Positions 16,648-25,594 of a stretch of 64,000 bases of DNA are shown in pieces. Both the position numbers and the translations under genes were made by a program. Numbering within the stretch: the first letter of the stretch is position 1; each line of letters opens with the position of its first letter. The notes below the pieces were generated by a model that was not told the origin of the DNA, searched no databases, and was given only the letters and a program-made list of their open reading frames with translations. The DNA comes from Duncaniella muris (GTDB lineage: Bacteria > Bacteroidota > Bacteroidia > Bacteroidales > Muribaculaceae), in NCBI RefSeq assembly GCF_003024805.1, contig NZ_PUEC01000003.1:62001-126000 (forward strand). The letters are read 5' to 3'.

Positions 16648-18861
16648 ATGAATCACCATATAGATATTTCAGGAGACATTGACCGTCTTCTTGACTCAGG
16701 GCGCATCAACGACGCTCTCGATCTCATCGACAACGCAGCCTCGTCGCTCGGAGCCATCGCCGAGATCCGCTCGGCCACAGCCCGTCTGCGCGAAAGCTAC
16801 AGGCTGATGACCCACTACGCCCTTCAGGGGCTGCCCGATCCGGCCCGTCCGCAGCTCTTCGCCGAGCTTTGCGGCTCGGTGCGCTCGCTTGCCGACGATC
16901 TTCACCGCCGTTCGCGCATAGCCGATGCCCCGACGCTATATTTCAACACCCTGCGCTTTCAGCTCAGCAGCCGCGACCTGACAGTGGCCGCACTCATCGG
17001 CGAATATCACCGCGTCAACCGCCGCCTGCAGATGGCAGTGCTGACCGAAGACGCTGAAAAGGCAGGCCGCGAACTGACCGTCAGGGCCGAGTCGCTGGAG
17101 AAAGATATCTTCAACTTCATCTGGACCACCTCGCCACTGTCGGTCGACGATGCCGTCGCCATAGGCAATGTCATGGCCGATCCCTCGCTGCCGCGCCATT
17201 TCAAACTGCTCTGCATCGGGGCTGTCATGATGGGCGAGCTTGAATATCACGACGAACGCCGCCTGCGTCTGCTGATGGATGCCTATACTGTTGACGATGC
17301 CGAAATTTCAGTCCGCGCTCTCTGCTCTCTGCTGATAGTCATGTCGATGCGCCGCGACCGTCCGTTCTCACCCTCGCTCTCGCGCCGCTTCGACTCTCTG
17401 CGCGAGGATCCGCGCTGGCGCTCTGACGTGCGCATGGCTTTCATGCAGTTTATCCGCGCGCGTGACACCGAGCGCATAGGTCGAAAACTCACCGACGAGG
17501 TGATTCCCGAAATGATGAAACTGCGTCCTGAGATCGAGAAACTCGGCCGCAAGCCGCTCGATCCTGAGGCTATGGAAGAAAACCCCGAATGGGCCGAACT
17601 GCTTGACAAATCCGGAATTTCCGACAAGCTGAAGGAGCTTCAGGAGATACAGGAAGACGGCGGCGATGTTATGATGGTGACCTTCAGCAAGCTCAAGACA
17701 TTCCCGTTTTTCAACGACATATCAAACTGGTTTCTGCCCTTCCACTCGTCTCACTCCTCGATAGCCGGAAGCGGCGACACCTCAGTGCGCCTCCTCGGCG
17801 AGATCATGGATGCCGCGCCGATGTTCTGCGACGGCGATAAATTTTCGATCATCCTCTCGCTCTCACAGGTGCCCGCATCGCAGAGAGAGATGATGGCCTC
17901 GCAGCTCAAGGCCCACTCGGCCCAGATGGCGGCCATGAGTTTCGGCGATCTGCCGCAGGCTGGCAAAGACCGCGAGCGCATTGCCGGGCGCTATGTGCAG
18001 GATATCTACCGCTTCTTCCGCCTCTTCCGCCGCAAGGGTGAGTTCCGCGACCCCTTTGCAGTGGCCTCGTCGCTCAACCTTGTCACCCTGCCGCAGCTCT
18101 CGGAGGTGTTTGACGATGCCGACACCCTGCGCCTTGTCGGAGAATTCTATTTCAGACACGGCCACTATGCCGATGCCTTTGACCTCTTCGACCGCCTCTC
18201 GTTCAAAATGCCACCTTCCGCCGAACTCTTCCAGAAGATGGGCTACTGTATGCAGATGACCGGCAATCTCGCCGAGGCCATACGCTATTATGAACAGAGC
18301 GAGTTGCTCAACTCGCAGAGCGAATGGACCGTCAAGCGTCTCGCCTTCTGCCACCGTCAGAACGGCGACTGGGAAAAAGCTCTCTCTTATTATATCCGTG
18401 TGGCCTCAGCGCGCCCCGACGACTCCGCCCTGGCTCTCAACATGGGCCGCTGCCACATGCTCTGCGGACGCTATGAAGAGGCCCTGAAATTCTTCTATAA
18501 AGTCGAATTTCTCGCCGGAGAGTCTGACCGCTCCTCGCGCCCAATAGTCCGCTGCTCACTGCTCTCAGGCGATCTCGAACGCGCGCGCCGTTATTCCGCT
18601 CTGATTCTCTCTCGCGATCCTTCCGCATCCGACTTCCTTGCCGCCGGCCATCTCGAAGTGCTGAGCGGAAGCCTCGACAAAGCCGTGGAGCGCTATGCCT
18701 CCTCAATTGCCGCGCGCAACTTCGACCGCGATGACTTCATGCGCGACTTCAACGCCGACCGCCACCTGTTCAGCTCGTTTCCCGCGCCTGACTCTCTGAC
18801 CCTCGGCCTGCTGCTTGACGAAGCCTTCCGCCGCTCCTCCGAACTCGGCCAGAGCCTCTGA
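16648..18861 (+). CDS. Tetratricopeptide repeat protein
   Basis: A 737-residue, largely alpha-helical soluble protein. The C-terminal third has several TPR-like units (AELFQKMGYCMQMTGNLAEA, then WEKALSYYIRVASARPDDSA and YEEALKFFYKVEFLAG). The N-terminal part is also helical without recognisable repeats. No signal peptide or catalytic motif is seen, so it is probably a cytoplasmic scaffold; its partner is unknown. The frame is open further upstream, but the ATG at 16648 follows a promoter element and avoids overlap with dxr. The M3 peptidase gene starts 62 bp downstream on the same strand. Confidence 0.8.
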   Translation: MNHHIDISGDIDRLLDSGRINDALDLIDNAASSLGAIAEIRSATARLRESYRLMTHYALQGLPDPARPQLFAELCGSVRSLADDLHRRSRIADAPTLYFNTLRFQLSSRDLTVAALIGEYHRVNRRLQMAVLTEDAEKAGRELTVRAESLEKDIFNFIWTTSPLSVDDAVAIGNVMADPSLPRHFKLLCIGAVMMGELEYHDERRLRLLMDAYTVDDAEISVRALCSLLIVMSMRRDRPFSPSLSRRFDSLREDPRWRSDVRMAFMQFIRARDTERIGRKLTDEVIPEMMKLRPEIEKLGRKPLDPEAMEENPEWAELLDKSGISDKLKELQEIQEDGGDVMMVTFSKLKTFPFFNDISNWFLPFHSSHSSIAGSGDTSVRLLGEIMDAAPMFCDGDKFSIILSLSQVPASQREMMASQLKAHSAQMAAMSFGDLPQAGKDRERIAGRYVQDIYRFFRLFRRKGEFRDPFAVASSLNLVTLPQLSEVFDDADTLRLVGEFYFRHGHYADAFDLFDRLSFKMPPSAELFQKMGYCMQMTGNLAEAIRYYEQSELLNSQSEWTVKRLAFCHRQNGDWEKALSYYIRVASARPDDSALALNMGRCHMLCGRYEEALKFFYKVEFLAGESDRSSRPIVRCSLLSGDLERARRYSALILSRDPSASDFLAAGHLEVLSGSLDKAVERYASSIAARNFDRDDFMRDFNADRHLFSSFPAPDSLTLGLLLDEAFRRSSELGQSL

Positions 18862-18923
18862 TCAGCTCCTCTCAGATATCCACACCAACCGCACAGAACC
18901 TTTACCCCTCCTCCGATCCCCAC

Positions 18924-20969
18924 ATGTCACAGACCCAAAATCCATTTTTCTCGGAATTTACCTCCACTCCATACGGCACCGCACCCTTTGACCGCATCTC
19001 GGTTACCGACTACGAACCCGCCATCGACCGTGGCATCCGTCTCGGCCTTGAGGCTGTCGATGCCATTGTTGCCAACCCCGAACCCCCGACGTTTGAAAAC
19101 ACCATCGTGGCGCTTGAACATGCCGACCGTGATCTCAACCGCGTGCTTATGGTCTTCGACCCGCTGCTCTCGGCCATGACCGACGATGCCATGATGGAAC
19201 TCTCGCTCAAGATCACACCCCGCCTTTCTGACTATTCCACATCAATCTCGCTCAACCGCAGACTCTGGGAGCGCGTCAAGGCCGTCTATGACAAGCGCGA
19301 TTCACTTGGCCTCGACACCGAAGACTCCATGCTCCTGCGCCGCACCTACGAGTCGTTTGTGCGCAGCGGCGCTCTGCTCGAAGGCGATGACCGCGAGACC
19401 TACTCATGGCTCTCAAGCCGTCTGAGCGAACTGACCACTCTTTTCGGGCAGAATGTGCTCAAAGAGCTCAACACCTACGAGATCTGGCTCTCTGCCGATG
19501 ACCTTTCCGGACTCCCCGAAAGCTCCGTCGAAGCCGCAGCTCTTGCCGCCAAGGAGAAAGGCCGCGAGGGGGAATATCTCTTCACTCTCGCACAGCCCGT
19601 CTACATGGCTTTCATGAAATACAGTGACCGCCGCGATCTGCGCGAAAAGATGTATCGCCTCTACTCCGGACGCAACGTCAGCGGCGACTTCAACAACCTC
19701 CCCGTCATGAAAGAGATAGCCGAGACCCGTATGCACCTCGCACGGCTTCTCGGCTACGAGACCTTTGCCCACTACCGTCTGGAGAAATCTATGGCGAAGA
19801 CCCCTGAAAAGGTCTATGAGCTGCTAGATTCGCTGCGTAATGCCTATCGCCCCGCAATGGAAGCCGAGCTCCGCGAACTTTCGGCTTATGCCTCGCAGAC
19901 TGAAGGCCGGGAGATAGAGCTGTGCCCCTGGGACTACAGCTACTATGCCAACAAACTGAAAAACGCGCGTTATGCCTATGATGAAGAGGCCCTGCGACCC
20001 TATTTCGAACTCGGCAACGTCATTGACGGAGTTTTCGGACTCGCCACCCGTCTCTACGGTGTCACATTCAGGGAAAACAATGAAATCCCGGTCTATCATC
20101 CCGATGTAAGGGCCTATGAGGTCATTGACCGTGACGGTTCCTTCCTCGGAATCATCTACACCGACTTCTTCCCGCGCGACAGCAAGCGCCCCGGTGCGTG
20201 GATGACTGAATTCCGCAGCGAGGAGATCACCCCTGAGGGTGAACATATCCGCCCTCACGTCACCATAGTGATGAACTTCACAAAGCCTACCGCCACCCGG
20301 CCCTCGCTTCTTGCGCCCTATGAGGTCGAGACCTTCCTCCATGAGTTCGGCCACGCGCTCCACGGCCTCTTCGCCGCCACAAAATATGCCTCGCTTTCAG
20401 GCACCAACGTGTTGCGCGACTTTGTGGAACTCCCCTCGCAGTTCAATGAAAACTATCTGACCGAAAAAGAATTTCTCGATGGCTTCGCCCGCCACTATCA
20501 GACCGGCGAACCGATTCCCGCCGAACTCGTTGACCGCATAGTCGCAGTCTCGCGCTTCGGTGCGGCCTATGCCTGCCTGCGTCAGCTCAATTTCGGACTG
20601 ATTGACATGGCCTGGCACAGCATCACCTCGCCGGTCGACGATCCGGAGGCATTCGAATGTGAGGCCGGAGCGCCGGTCGCAATGTTCGCCCACATTCCCG
20701 GATCCGTCATCGGATCTACCTTCTCCCACATCTTTGCCGGCGGATATGCCGCAGGCTACTACAGCTATAAATGGGCCGAAGTGCTCGATGCCGACGCTTT
20801 TGCAAAATTCAAGGAAAACGGTATTTTTGACCGTGCCACGGCAGAATCATTTCGCACCTGCATTCTAATGCGCGGAGGCACCGAAGACCCCGATCAACTC
20901 TACCGCCGTTTCCGAGGCCAGGACCCCTCCATCACAGCCCTTCTTGCCCGCGACGGCATCACCGAATAG
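18924..20969 (+). CDS. dcp: M3 family peptidyl-dipeptidase (Dcp/oligopeptidase A type)
   Basis: A 681-residue zinc peptidase. The M3 signature is TFLHEFGHALHGL, with HEXXH and the glycine-rich continuation; the third ligand is in the downstream ELPSQFNEN. The N-terminus lacks a signal peptide, so it acts in the cytoplasm on short peptides. Dcp removes C-terminal dipeptides while OpdA is an endopeptidase; length and the AAYACLRQLNFGLIDMAWH region favour Dcp, but the call between them is not certain. It follows the TPR gene by 62 bp. Downstream lies the repeat island. Confidence 0.88.
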   Translation: MSQTQNPFFSEFTSTPYGTAPFDRISVTDYEPAIDRGIRLGLEAVDAIVANPEPPTFENTIVALEHADRDLNRVLMVFDPLLSAMTDDAMMELSLKITPRLSDYSTSISLNRRLWERVKAVYDKRDSLGLDTEDSMLLRRTYESFVRSGALLEGDDRETYSWLSSRLSELTTLFGQNVLKELNTYEIWLSADDLSGLPESSVEAAALAAKEKGREGEYLFTLAQPVYMAFMKYSDRRDLREKMYRLYSGRNVSGDFNNLPVMKEIAETRMHLARLLGYETFAHYRLEKSMAKTPEKVYELLDSLRNAYRPAMEAELRELSAYASQTEGREIELCPWDYSYYANKLKNARYAYDEEALRPYFELGNVIDGVFGLATRLYGVTFRENNEIPVYHPDVRAYEVIDRDGSFLGIIYTDFFPRDSKRPGAWMTEFRSEEITPEGEHIRPHVTIVMNFTKPTATRPSLLAPYEVETFLHEFGHALHGLFAATKYASLSGTNVLRDFVELPSQFNENYLTEKEFLDGFARHYQTGEPIPAELVDRIVAVSRFGAAYACLRQLNFGLIDMAWHSITSPVDDPEAFECEAGAPVAMFAHIPGSVIGSTFSHIFAGGYAAGYYSYKWAEVLDADAFAKFKENGIFDRATAESFRTCILMRGGTEDPDQLYRRFRGQDPSITALLARDGITE

Positions 20970-21065
20970 CTCCTGACAGCCCTGCCTCGGAGAGGCTATG
21001 TTTTCGAGACATTTAGGAGAGTTGCGATCTCATCCGAACCCCGCCTTGTCGGACACCCGACGTCT

Positions 21066-21203
21066 GTGGTGCCATCCGGGGCGGTAAATCGGTGTCCTTG
21101 ACCGGACACCACATTTGTTTGAATGTCTTTTATCCCCCGACACCTACGCGCAATGCGCTGCGGTGTCGGGGGCTACTATTAAATCGGTGTCCTGCCGGAC
21201 ACC
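21066..21203 (-). repeat. Inverted arm L with three hairpins
   Basis: Read on the minus strand this 138-bp arm aligns with arm R over its full length with almost no gaps. It holds three potential hairpins: ggtgtcc-ggca-ggacacc (21186-21203), an 11-bp stem cccccgacacc/ggtgtcggggg (21134-21144 with 21162-21172) and an imperfect copy of the first at about 21090-21110. GATTTA follows the first and third hairpins. Confidence 0.75.
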
Positions 21204-21397
21204 CGCTGACCGGAGACCCTCCGGCCCCCCGTCATCCACGGCCCATCCGGACACACTTTGTCTGACCCCCGCTGACCGCAGACCCTCCGGCCCCTGCCAT
21301 CCACGGCCCATCCGGACACGCTTTGTCTGACCCCCGCTGACCGGAGACCCTTCGGCCCCCGCCATCCACGGCCCATCCGAAACCCGTTTTGTCTGAC
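21202..21397. repeat. Three 65-66 bp tandem repeats
   Basis: Units begin at 21202, 21268 and 21333, each with cccgctgacc and running through ccatccacggcccatcc to a ttgtctgac-type end. The period changes from 66 to 65, which shifts any reading frame, so they are unlikely to encode a repeat protein. Confidence 0.8.
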
Positions 21398-21421
21398 TCG
21401 TTTCAGTCTGTGGATCTGTCT

Positions 21422-21477
21422 GTGTCAAGCTTGCGCGTGTTGGTCCGGATTTGTCCGTGTCAAGCTTGCGCATGTTG
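21422..21477. repeat. Short direct repeat, 35-bp period
   Basis: gtgtcaagcttgcgcgtgttg (21422-21442, given here only as landmarks gtgtcaagc...gtgttg) recurs at 21457-21477 with one mismatch. It fills the gap between the tandem repeats and arm R. Confidence 0.6.
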
Positions 21478-21522
21478 AGACCGGATCTATTCGGGCCACG
21501 CAGCGCGCTGAGACCGGATGGT

Positions 21523-21657
21523 GATGTCCGTCAGGACATCGGTTTACTCGTAGCCCGTGACACCGCAGCGCAAAGCGCGCAGGTGTCACGGGTTTGGAAT
21601 TCCCACCTGCATGTGGTGTCCGGCAGGACACCGATTTACCGCTCCGGATGGGGTTCC
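21523..21657 (+). repeat. Inverted arm R with three hairpins
   Basis: Plus-strand counterpart of arm L. It starts gatgtccgtcaggacatc, continues with an 11-bp stem cccgtgacacc/ggtgtcacggg (21554-21564 with 21582-21592), and ends ggtgtccggcaggacacc then GATTTACCGCTCCGGATGG. Paired changes in the 11-bp stem relative to arm L keep it base-paired. Confidence 0.75.
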
Positions 21658-21694
21658 TCCGCATTATCGCACTATTTTCGGGGGTGGCGTGGTG

Positions 21695-21702
21695 TATATT
21701 TG
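21695..21702 (+). promoter_or_regulatory. -7 element of the small gene at 21728
   Basis: TATATTTG, 25 bp before the ATG at 21728, in a short AT-rich stretch after the repeat island. It supports a transcribed gene with that start. Confidence 0.5.
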
Positions 21703-21727
21703 CAAAAATTATAAATTTTTGTGCTCT

Positions 21728-22336
21728 ATGAAACCCACCATCCCCCAGGACCTCCCGGTCTCGAAAAAATTTTATACCCGTCTGAGTGACAACATCCGCT
21801 CGGCCATCGAGTGCGTCAGCTGGACCGGGCGTACAGCCTCATATTACGAAACTATGGAGGCCATCAACATCTATCTGGTCCACCGTATTGAACCCGCAGG
21901 TGACATCTCGACAGACTCCCTGCTGATCTTCTATCTGCTCCGCCCCGACATAGACAAAGCCGTAGAACGCTCCCGCAAGGCACGCGAAAGCGCGGCCCGA
22001 CGGCGCCGGGCAAAGAAGTCAGTTTCTGATGAAAAGGGTAATAGCTTGTCAGACAGTGAATCACATTCCGACCATGCGGGCGAACGAGGCCGGTACCGGA
22101 GTGGAGAAGTTCATGTCCTTCCGGGTCATCGGATGGATAAAACGAAGCGTCTGAGCATGAAGTGCCATACGGTGAATGGGCGAACTTTTCGCCCCGTAGC
22201 GGCGATCGCCGGCAATGGGGTGACCAAGATCTTTCATATGGACACGGATCTGGTTTTTGCGTCCGGTGTCCAGAGAGACCTCCATCAGCGAATACCCGTT
22301 GCGCGAGCGCAGGGTCCGGTAACGCGTAACGGCTAA
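21728..22336 (+). CDS. Hypothetical protein, C-terminus antisense to the pseudouridine synthase gene
   Basis: The frame encodes 202 residues. The first ~105 look like a real small protein (MKPTIPQDLPVSKKFYTRLS, then CVSWTGRTASYYETMEAINI), ending in a basic stretch ARRRRAKKS. I do not recognise a named family. The last ~90 residues lie antisense inside the pseudouridine synthase gene, a 276-bp convergent overlap, and lack the character of the first part. A +2 shift near 22045 would meet a TGA at once, so a frameshift or lost stop may have extended the protein. The frame also opens upstream of 21728, but a promoter element sits just before this ATG. Confidence 0.55.
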   Translation: MKPTIPQDLPVSKKFYTRLSDNIRSAIECVSWTGRTASYYETMEAINIYLVHRIEPAGDISTDSLLIFYLLRPDIDKAVERSRKARESAARRRRAKKSVSDEKGNSLSDSESHSDHAGERGRYRSGEVHVLPGHRMDKTKRLSMKCHTVNGRTFRPVAAIAGNGVTKIFHMDTDLVFASGVQRDLHQRIPVARAQGPVTRNG

Positions 22337-22990
22337 CTGTCCCTCCTCAGGCTTATCGGTGGAATAGACTTCAAAACGCGAATTTTCAGCAAGATAGCTG
22401 CGCACTTCCCCCTCTTCGGATTCCGGACGTCCCTCCACAACCGCAAGATACTTGCGGGCAATCACCATATTGTTCCAGTTGTGCTGGAGCTTGTCTTTGG
22501 CCTCCTGGCTCTTGGCGAAGACCATCAGTCCGGATGTGTCGCGGTCGAGACGGTGAACTATGAAGAGCTTGTTGCGCGGGTCCTGCCATTTCAGATATTC
22601 GCGCAGTATGCTGTAGGCCGTCCCTTCCTTGATCTTGTCAGTGCCCATTGACAGCAGTCCGTAGCCCTTGTTGACCACTATGATGTCATCGTCTTCATAG
22701 ACCAGCTTAAGACGGCGGTTGTAGAACACGCGGAACTCGCGGGTGAGATTGGCTTTCACCTCGTCGCCGGCCTTCAGCGCCATGTCAAACTGGGTGGTCG
22801 GAATGCCGTTGACTGCTATCTGGTTGTGGCTCAAAAGATTCTTGATCGCTGTGCGTTTGCGCTGAGGCATCGCGCCGATCAGAAATTCAAGAAGTGCGGC
22901 CTCCTCGGCCACCTGATAGGTTTCGATTACATCGGGCTTGAACTTGTTGCGTTCGGCGCCCGGCTTGGTTGAATATGTTCTTTTGGCCAT
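22061..22990 (-). CDS. RluA-family pseudouridine synthase
   Basis: A 309-residue RNA pseudouridine synthase. An S4-type RNA-binding domain occupies about residues 25-90, followed by the catalytic motif VHRLDRDTSGLMVFAKS with the nucleophilic Asp. A C-terminal DTGRKNQIRVHMKDLGHPIAGD completes the family signature. The S4 domain and RluA-type motif fit RluD-like enzymes acting on 23S rRNA, but the target cannot be fixed from sequence. It starts 50 bp after topA and is probably co-transcribed. Its 3' end is overlapped by the plus-strand small gene. Confidence 0.9.
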   Translation of the reverse strand: MAKRTYSTKPGAERNKFKPDVIETYQVAEEAALLEFLIGAMPQRKRTAIKNLLSHNQIAVNGIPTTQFDMALKAGDEVKANLTREFRVFYNRRLKLVYEDDDIIVVNKGYGLLSMGTDKIKEGTAYSILREYLKWQDPRNKLFIVHRLDRDTSGLMVFAKSQEAKDKLQHNWNNMVIARKYLAVVEGRPESEEGEVRSYLAENSRFEVYSTDKPEEGQLAVTRYRTLRSRNGYSLMEVSLDTGRKNQIRVHMKDLGHPIAGDRRYGAKSSPIHRMALHAQTLRFIHPMTRKDMNFSTPVPASFARMVGM

Positions 22991-23040
22991 TGATTGGGTA
23001 ATGTGTCTGATGCTGAAAGGGGGTAGGGGAGAGCTATTGA

Positions 23041-25368
23041 TTATTTCTTGCGTCGCACAGTGCGCTTGGGCGCCTTCTCCTGGTCTGCCATGATAGCCTT
23101 GACCTCATCGAGAGTAAGAGCTGCCGGATCGGTCACACTTTTCGGAATCTTATAGTTGGTCTTGTTGTGGGCTATGTAGACACCGTAGCGGCCGTTGAGT
23201 ATCTGTATCTCCGGTTCCTCGGCGAACGTCTTGACAACCTTGTTGCTGTCAGCCTCGCGCTTGGCGCGGATCAGCTCGGCGGCTTCTTCAAGGGTAATCG
23301 AAGTCGGTGAAAGGTCCTTGGGGATGCTGACAAACTTGCCGTCGTGGCGTATGTAGGGCCCGAAACGGCCTATTGCGGCAACCACTGTCTTGCCTTCTAT
23401 TTCGCCAACAGTGCGGGGCAGGTCGAAGAGTTTCAGAGCTTCCTCAAGAGTGATGTCAAAAACGCTCTGGTCTTTGCGCAGAGACGCGAAACGCGGCTTT
23501 TCCTTGGAATCGGCTGACCCGATCTGCACCACAGGCCCGAAACGGCCTATCTTGACCGAAACAGGTTCGCCGGTGGCCGGATCGGTGCCTAACTGGCGTT
23601 CGCCCACCTTATGCTCGGTGCGCATTTCGTTGGCCTTCTCCACTTCCGGATGGAAGAGTCCGTAGAAACGGGCTATCTCCTTGTTCCAGTCACTTTCGCC
23701 TTCGGCTATGCGGTCGAATTTCTGCTCCATGTCGGCTGTGAAGTCATAGTCGAGAATGTCAGGGAAATTGGCCGTGAGGAACTCATTGACAATAATGCCG
23801 GTGTCGGTCGGGATGAGCTTCCCTTTTTCTGCACCTACGCTTTCGGTCTTTGTGGCCGAGCTTAGTTTGCCGTCGGCTTTAAGTGTCAGAACCTTGAACG
23901 GACGCTTCTCGCCGGCTTTCTCCCCTTTGACTATGTATTCGCGGTGCTGGATGGTCGAGATGGTCGGAGCGTAGGTCGACGGGCGGCCTATGCCGAGCTC
24001 TTCCATCTTCTTGACGAGCGATGATTCGGTATAGCGCGGAGGCGCGAGAGTGAAACGCTCCGTGGCGCTGATGTTTTCGGCTGTAAGCTGTTCGCCGGGA
24101 TTGACCTGCGGCAACATGTCGTCACCTTCGGGACTCTGGCTGTCATCATCATCGTTGCCTTCGAGATAGACTTTCAGGAAACCGTCAAACTTGATGACCT
24201 CACCGCTTGAAGTGAAATGCTCCTGACGGCCTGAGGGACTGATGTCGATAGTGGTCTTCTCCAGTTCGGCATCTGCCATCTGTGAAGCCATTGTGCGCAG
24301 GCGGATCAGGCGGTAAAGCCGCTTTTCCTGCGAGGTGCCTTCCACCGTCTCCTTGTCGATATAGGTCGGGCGGATGGCCTCGTGAGCTTCCTGCGCGCCT
24401 TTAGAGTTGGTGTGATAGCGGCGCACCTTCAGATATTTATCGCCGAGCTCTTCGGTGATGAGTTTCGATATGGTTGCCACAGCAAGCTTCGAGAGGTTGA
24501 GCGAGTCGGTACGCATATAAGTGATGTGACCTGCTTCGTAGAGCTTCTGGGCCACCATCATGGTCTGTGACACAGTGAATCCGAGCTTGCGGCCAGCTTC
24601 CTGCTGGAGGGTCGAGGTGGTGAAGGGGGGCGCCGGCGACTTTTTGAGAGGTTTGACGCTGATGTCGGAAACCGTAAACACTGCCTTCTTGCAGGCTTCG
24701 AGGAATTCACGCGCGCTTTCCTCATCAGGAAGACGCTTTGACAGTTCCGCCCTCAGCTGGGCACCGCCGGGAATGGTGAAAAGCGCTGTCACTCGGTAGT
24801 AAGGCTCCGACTTGAAGGAATTGATCTCGTTCTCGCGGTCAACTATCAGACGAACGGCCACTGACTGCACACGGCCGGCCGAGAGCGCCGGCTTGATCTT
24901 CTTCCAGAGCACAGGCGACAGCTCGAAGCCCACCAGACGGTCGAGCACCCGTCGGGCCTGCTGGGCATCGACAAGATGCAGGTCGATGTCACGCGGATTC
25001 TCGATCGCTTCAAGAATAGCGTTCTTGGTGATCTCGTGAAAGACTATCCGCTTGGTGTTTTCCGGCTTCAGTCCGAGCACCTCGTAGAGATGCCATGCTA
25101 TGGCTTCTCCCTCGCGGTCCTCATCAGATGCGAGCCAGACTGTCTCAGCCTCCTTGGCGGCTTTCTTTAGCTCGGTGACAAGATTTTTCTTGTCGGCCGG
25201 AATTTCATAGACTGGCTGGAAGTCGGAATCAACCTTGATGCTGATATCTTTCTTGCGGAGGTCACGGATATGACCGTAGCTCGACATGACCTTATAGTCC
25301 TTGCCGAGGAATTTCTCAATGGTCTTGGCTTTGGCCGGAGACTCTACTATGACGAGGTTTTTCAACAT
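23041..25368 (-). CDS. topA: DNA topoisomerase I
   Basis: A 775-residue type IA topoisomerase that relaxes negative supercoils. The TOPRIM domain opens with MLKNLVIVESPAKAKTIEKF and has DEDREGEAIAWH; the active-site Tyr284 is in HITYMRTDSLNLS. The C-terminus has three repeats built around GRFGP or GRYGVYI and ends in a basic tail (KRTVRRKK) in place of Cys4 zinc ribbons. The ATG at 25368 gives the canonical start; the frame is open 17 codons further but that part is not conserved. It heads the topA-rluA pair. Confidence 0.96.
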   Translation of the reverse strand: MLKNLVIVESPAKAKTIEKFLGKDYKVMSSYGHIRDLRKKDISIKVDSDFQPVYEIPADKKNLVTELKKAAKEAETVWLASDEDREGEAIAWHLYEVLGLKPENTKRIVFHEITKNAILEAIENPRDIDLHLVDAQQARRVLDRLVGFELSPVLWKKIKPALSAGRVQSVAVRLIVDRENEINSFKSEPYYRVTALFTIPGGAQLRAELSKRLPDEESAREFLEACKKAVFTVSDISVKPLKKSPAPPFTTSTLQQEAGRKLGFTVSQTMMVAQKLYEAGHITYMRTDSLNLSKLAVATISKLITEELGDKYLKVRRYHTNSKGAQEAHEAIRPTYIDKETVEGTSQEKRLYRLIRLRTMASQMADAELEKTTIDISPSGRQEHFTSSGEVIKFDGFLKVYLEGNDDDDSQSPEGDDMLPQVNPGEQLTAENISATERFTLAPPRYTESSLVKKMEELGIGRPSTYAPTISTIQHREYIVKGEKAGEKRPFKVLTLKADGKLSSATKTESVGAEKGKLIPTDTGIIVNEFLTANFPDILDYDFTADMEQKFDRIAEGESDWNKEIARFYGLFHPEVEKANEMRTEHKVGERQLGTDPATGEPVSVKIGRFGPVVQIGSADSKEKPRFASLRKDQSVFDITLEEALKLFDLPRTVGEIEGKTVVAAIGRFGPYIRHDGKFVSIPKDLSPTSITLEEAAELIRAKREADSNKVVKTFAEEPEIQILNGRYGVYIAHNKTNYKIPKSVTDPAALTLDEVKAIMADQEKAPKRTVRRKK

Positions 25369-25457
25369 ATTATAGTATAACGCTATGGGTGGTGCGCCTT
25401 GACTGACACTCTGCCCCACCGATTCGGGTGGCCTGGATGATGGCCGGATTCAGAGCG

Positions 25458-25465
25458 CAAAGGTA
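25458..25465 (-). promoter_or_regulatory. -7 element of topA
   Basis: TACCTTTG on the minus strand, about 90 bp before the ATG at 25368. This gives a leader of roughly 80 nt and lies in a 226-bp gap after the sirtuin gene. Confidence 0.5.
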
Positions 25466-25594
25466 GGAAAAATATAAACAGATTCTTAAAATTAGGTTAA
25501 TCCTTTAACAATTTCTCACATTTAGAGATTGTAGCAAACTGTTTTGCAAGGATTTTCAACTTGCCGGAAAGCCGCTTAGAGTTTTTTTAACCTC

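Larger units (their letters stand above)
20970..21727. other. Gene-free repeat island
   Basis: These 758 bp separate the M3 peptidase gene from a small unknown gene. Frames open here on both strands, but they change phase between repeat copies and show no conserved protein. Contents in order: a unique stretch, inverted arm L (21066-21203), three 65-66 bp tandem repeats (21202-21397), a 35-bp-period direct repeat (21422-21477), inverted arm R (21523-21657) and a promoter element. The motif TGTCCGG or its complement recurs throughout. Confidence 0.8.

Noticed and set aside
21202-21397. Possible CRISPR array
   Set aside because: The units are near-identical over their full 65-66 bp with no unique spacers, and no cas genes are near.
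21144-21473. Open frame on the minus strand with repeated GPEGLRSAGVRQ peptides
   Set aside because: The tandem units differ in length (65 and 66 bp), so the frame changes between copies; it is repeat DNA, not a conserved protein.
21066-21657. Insertion sequence bounded by the inverted arms
   Set aside because: No transposase frame, no target duplication recognisable at the ends, and the arms are far longer than usual terminal repeats; left as an unclassified repeat element.
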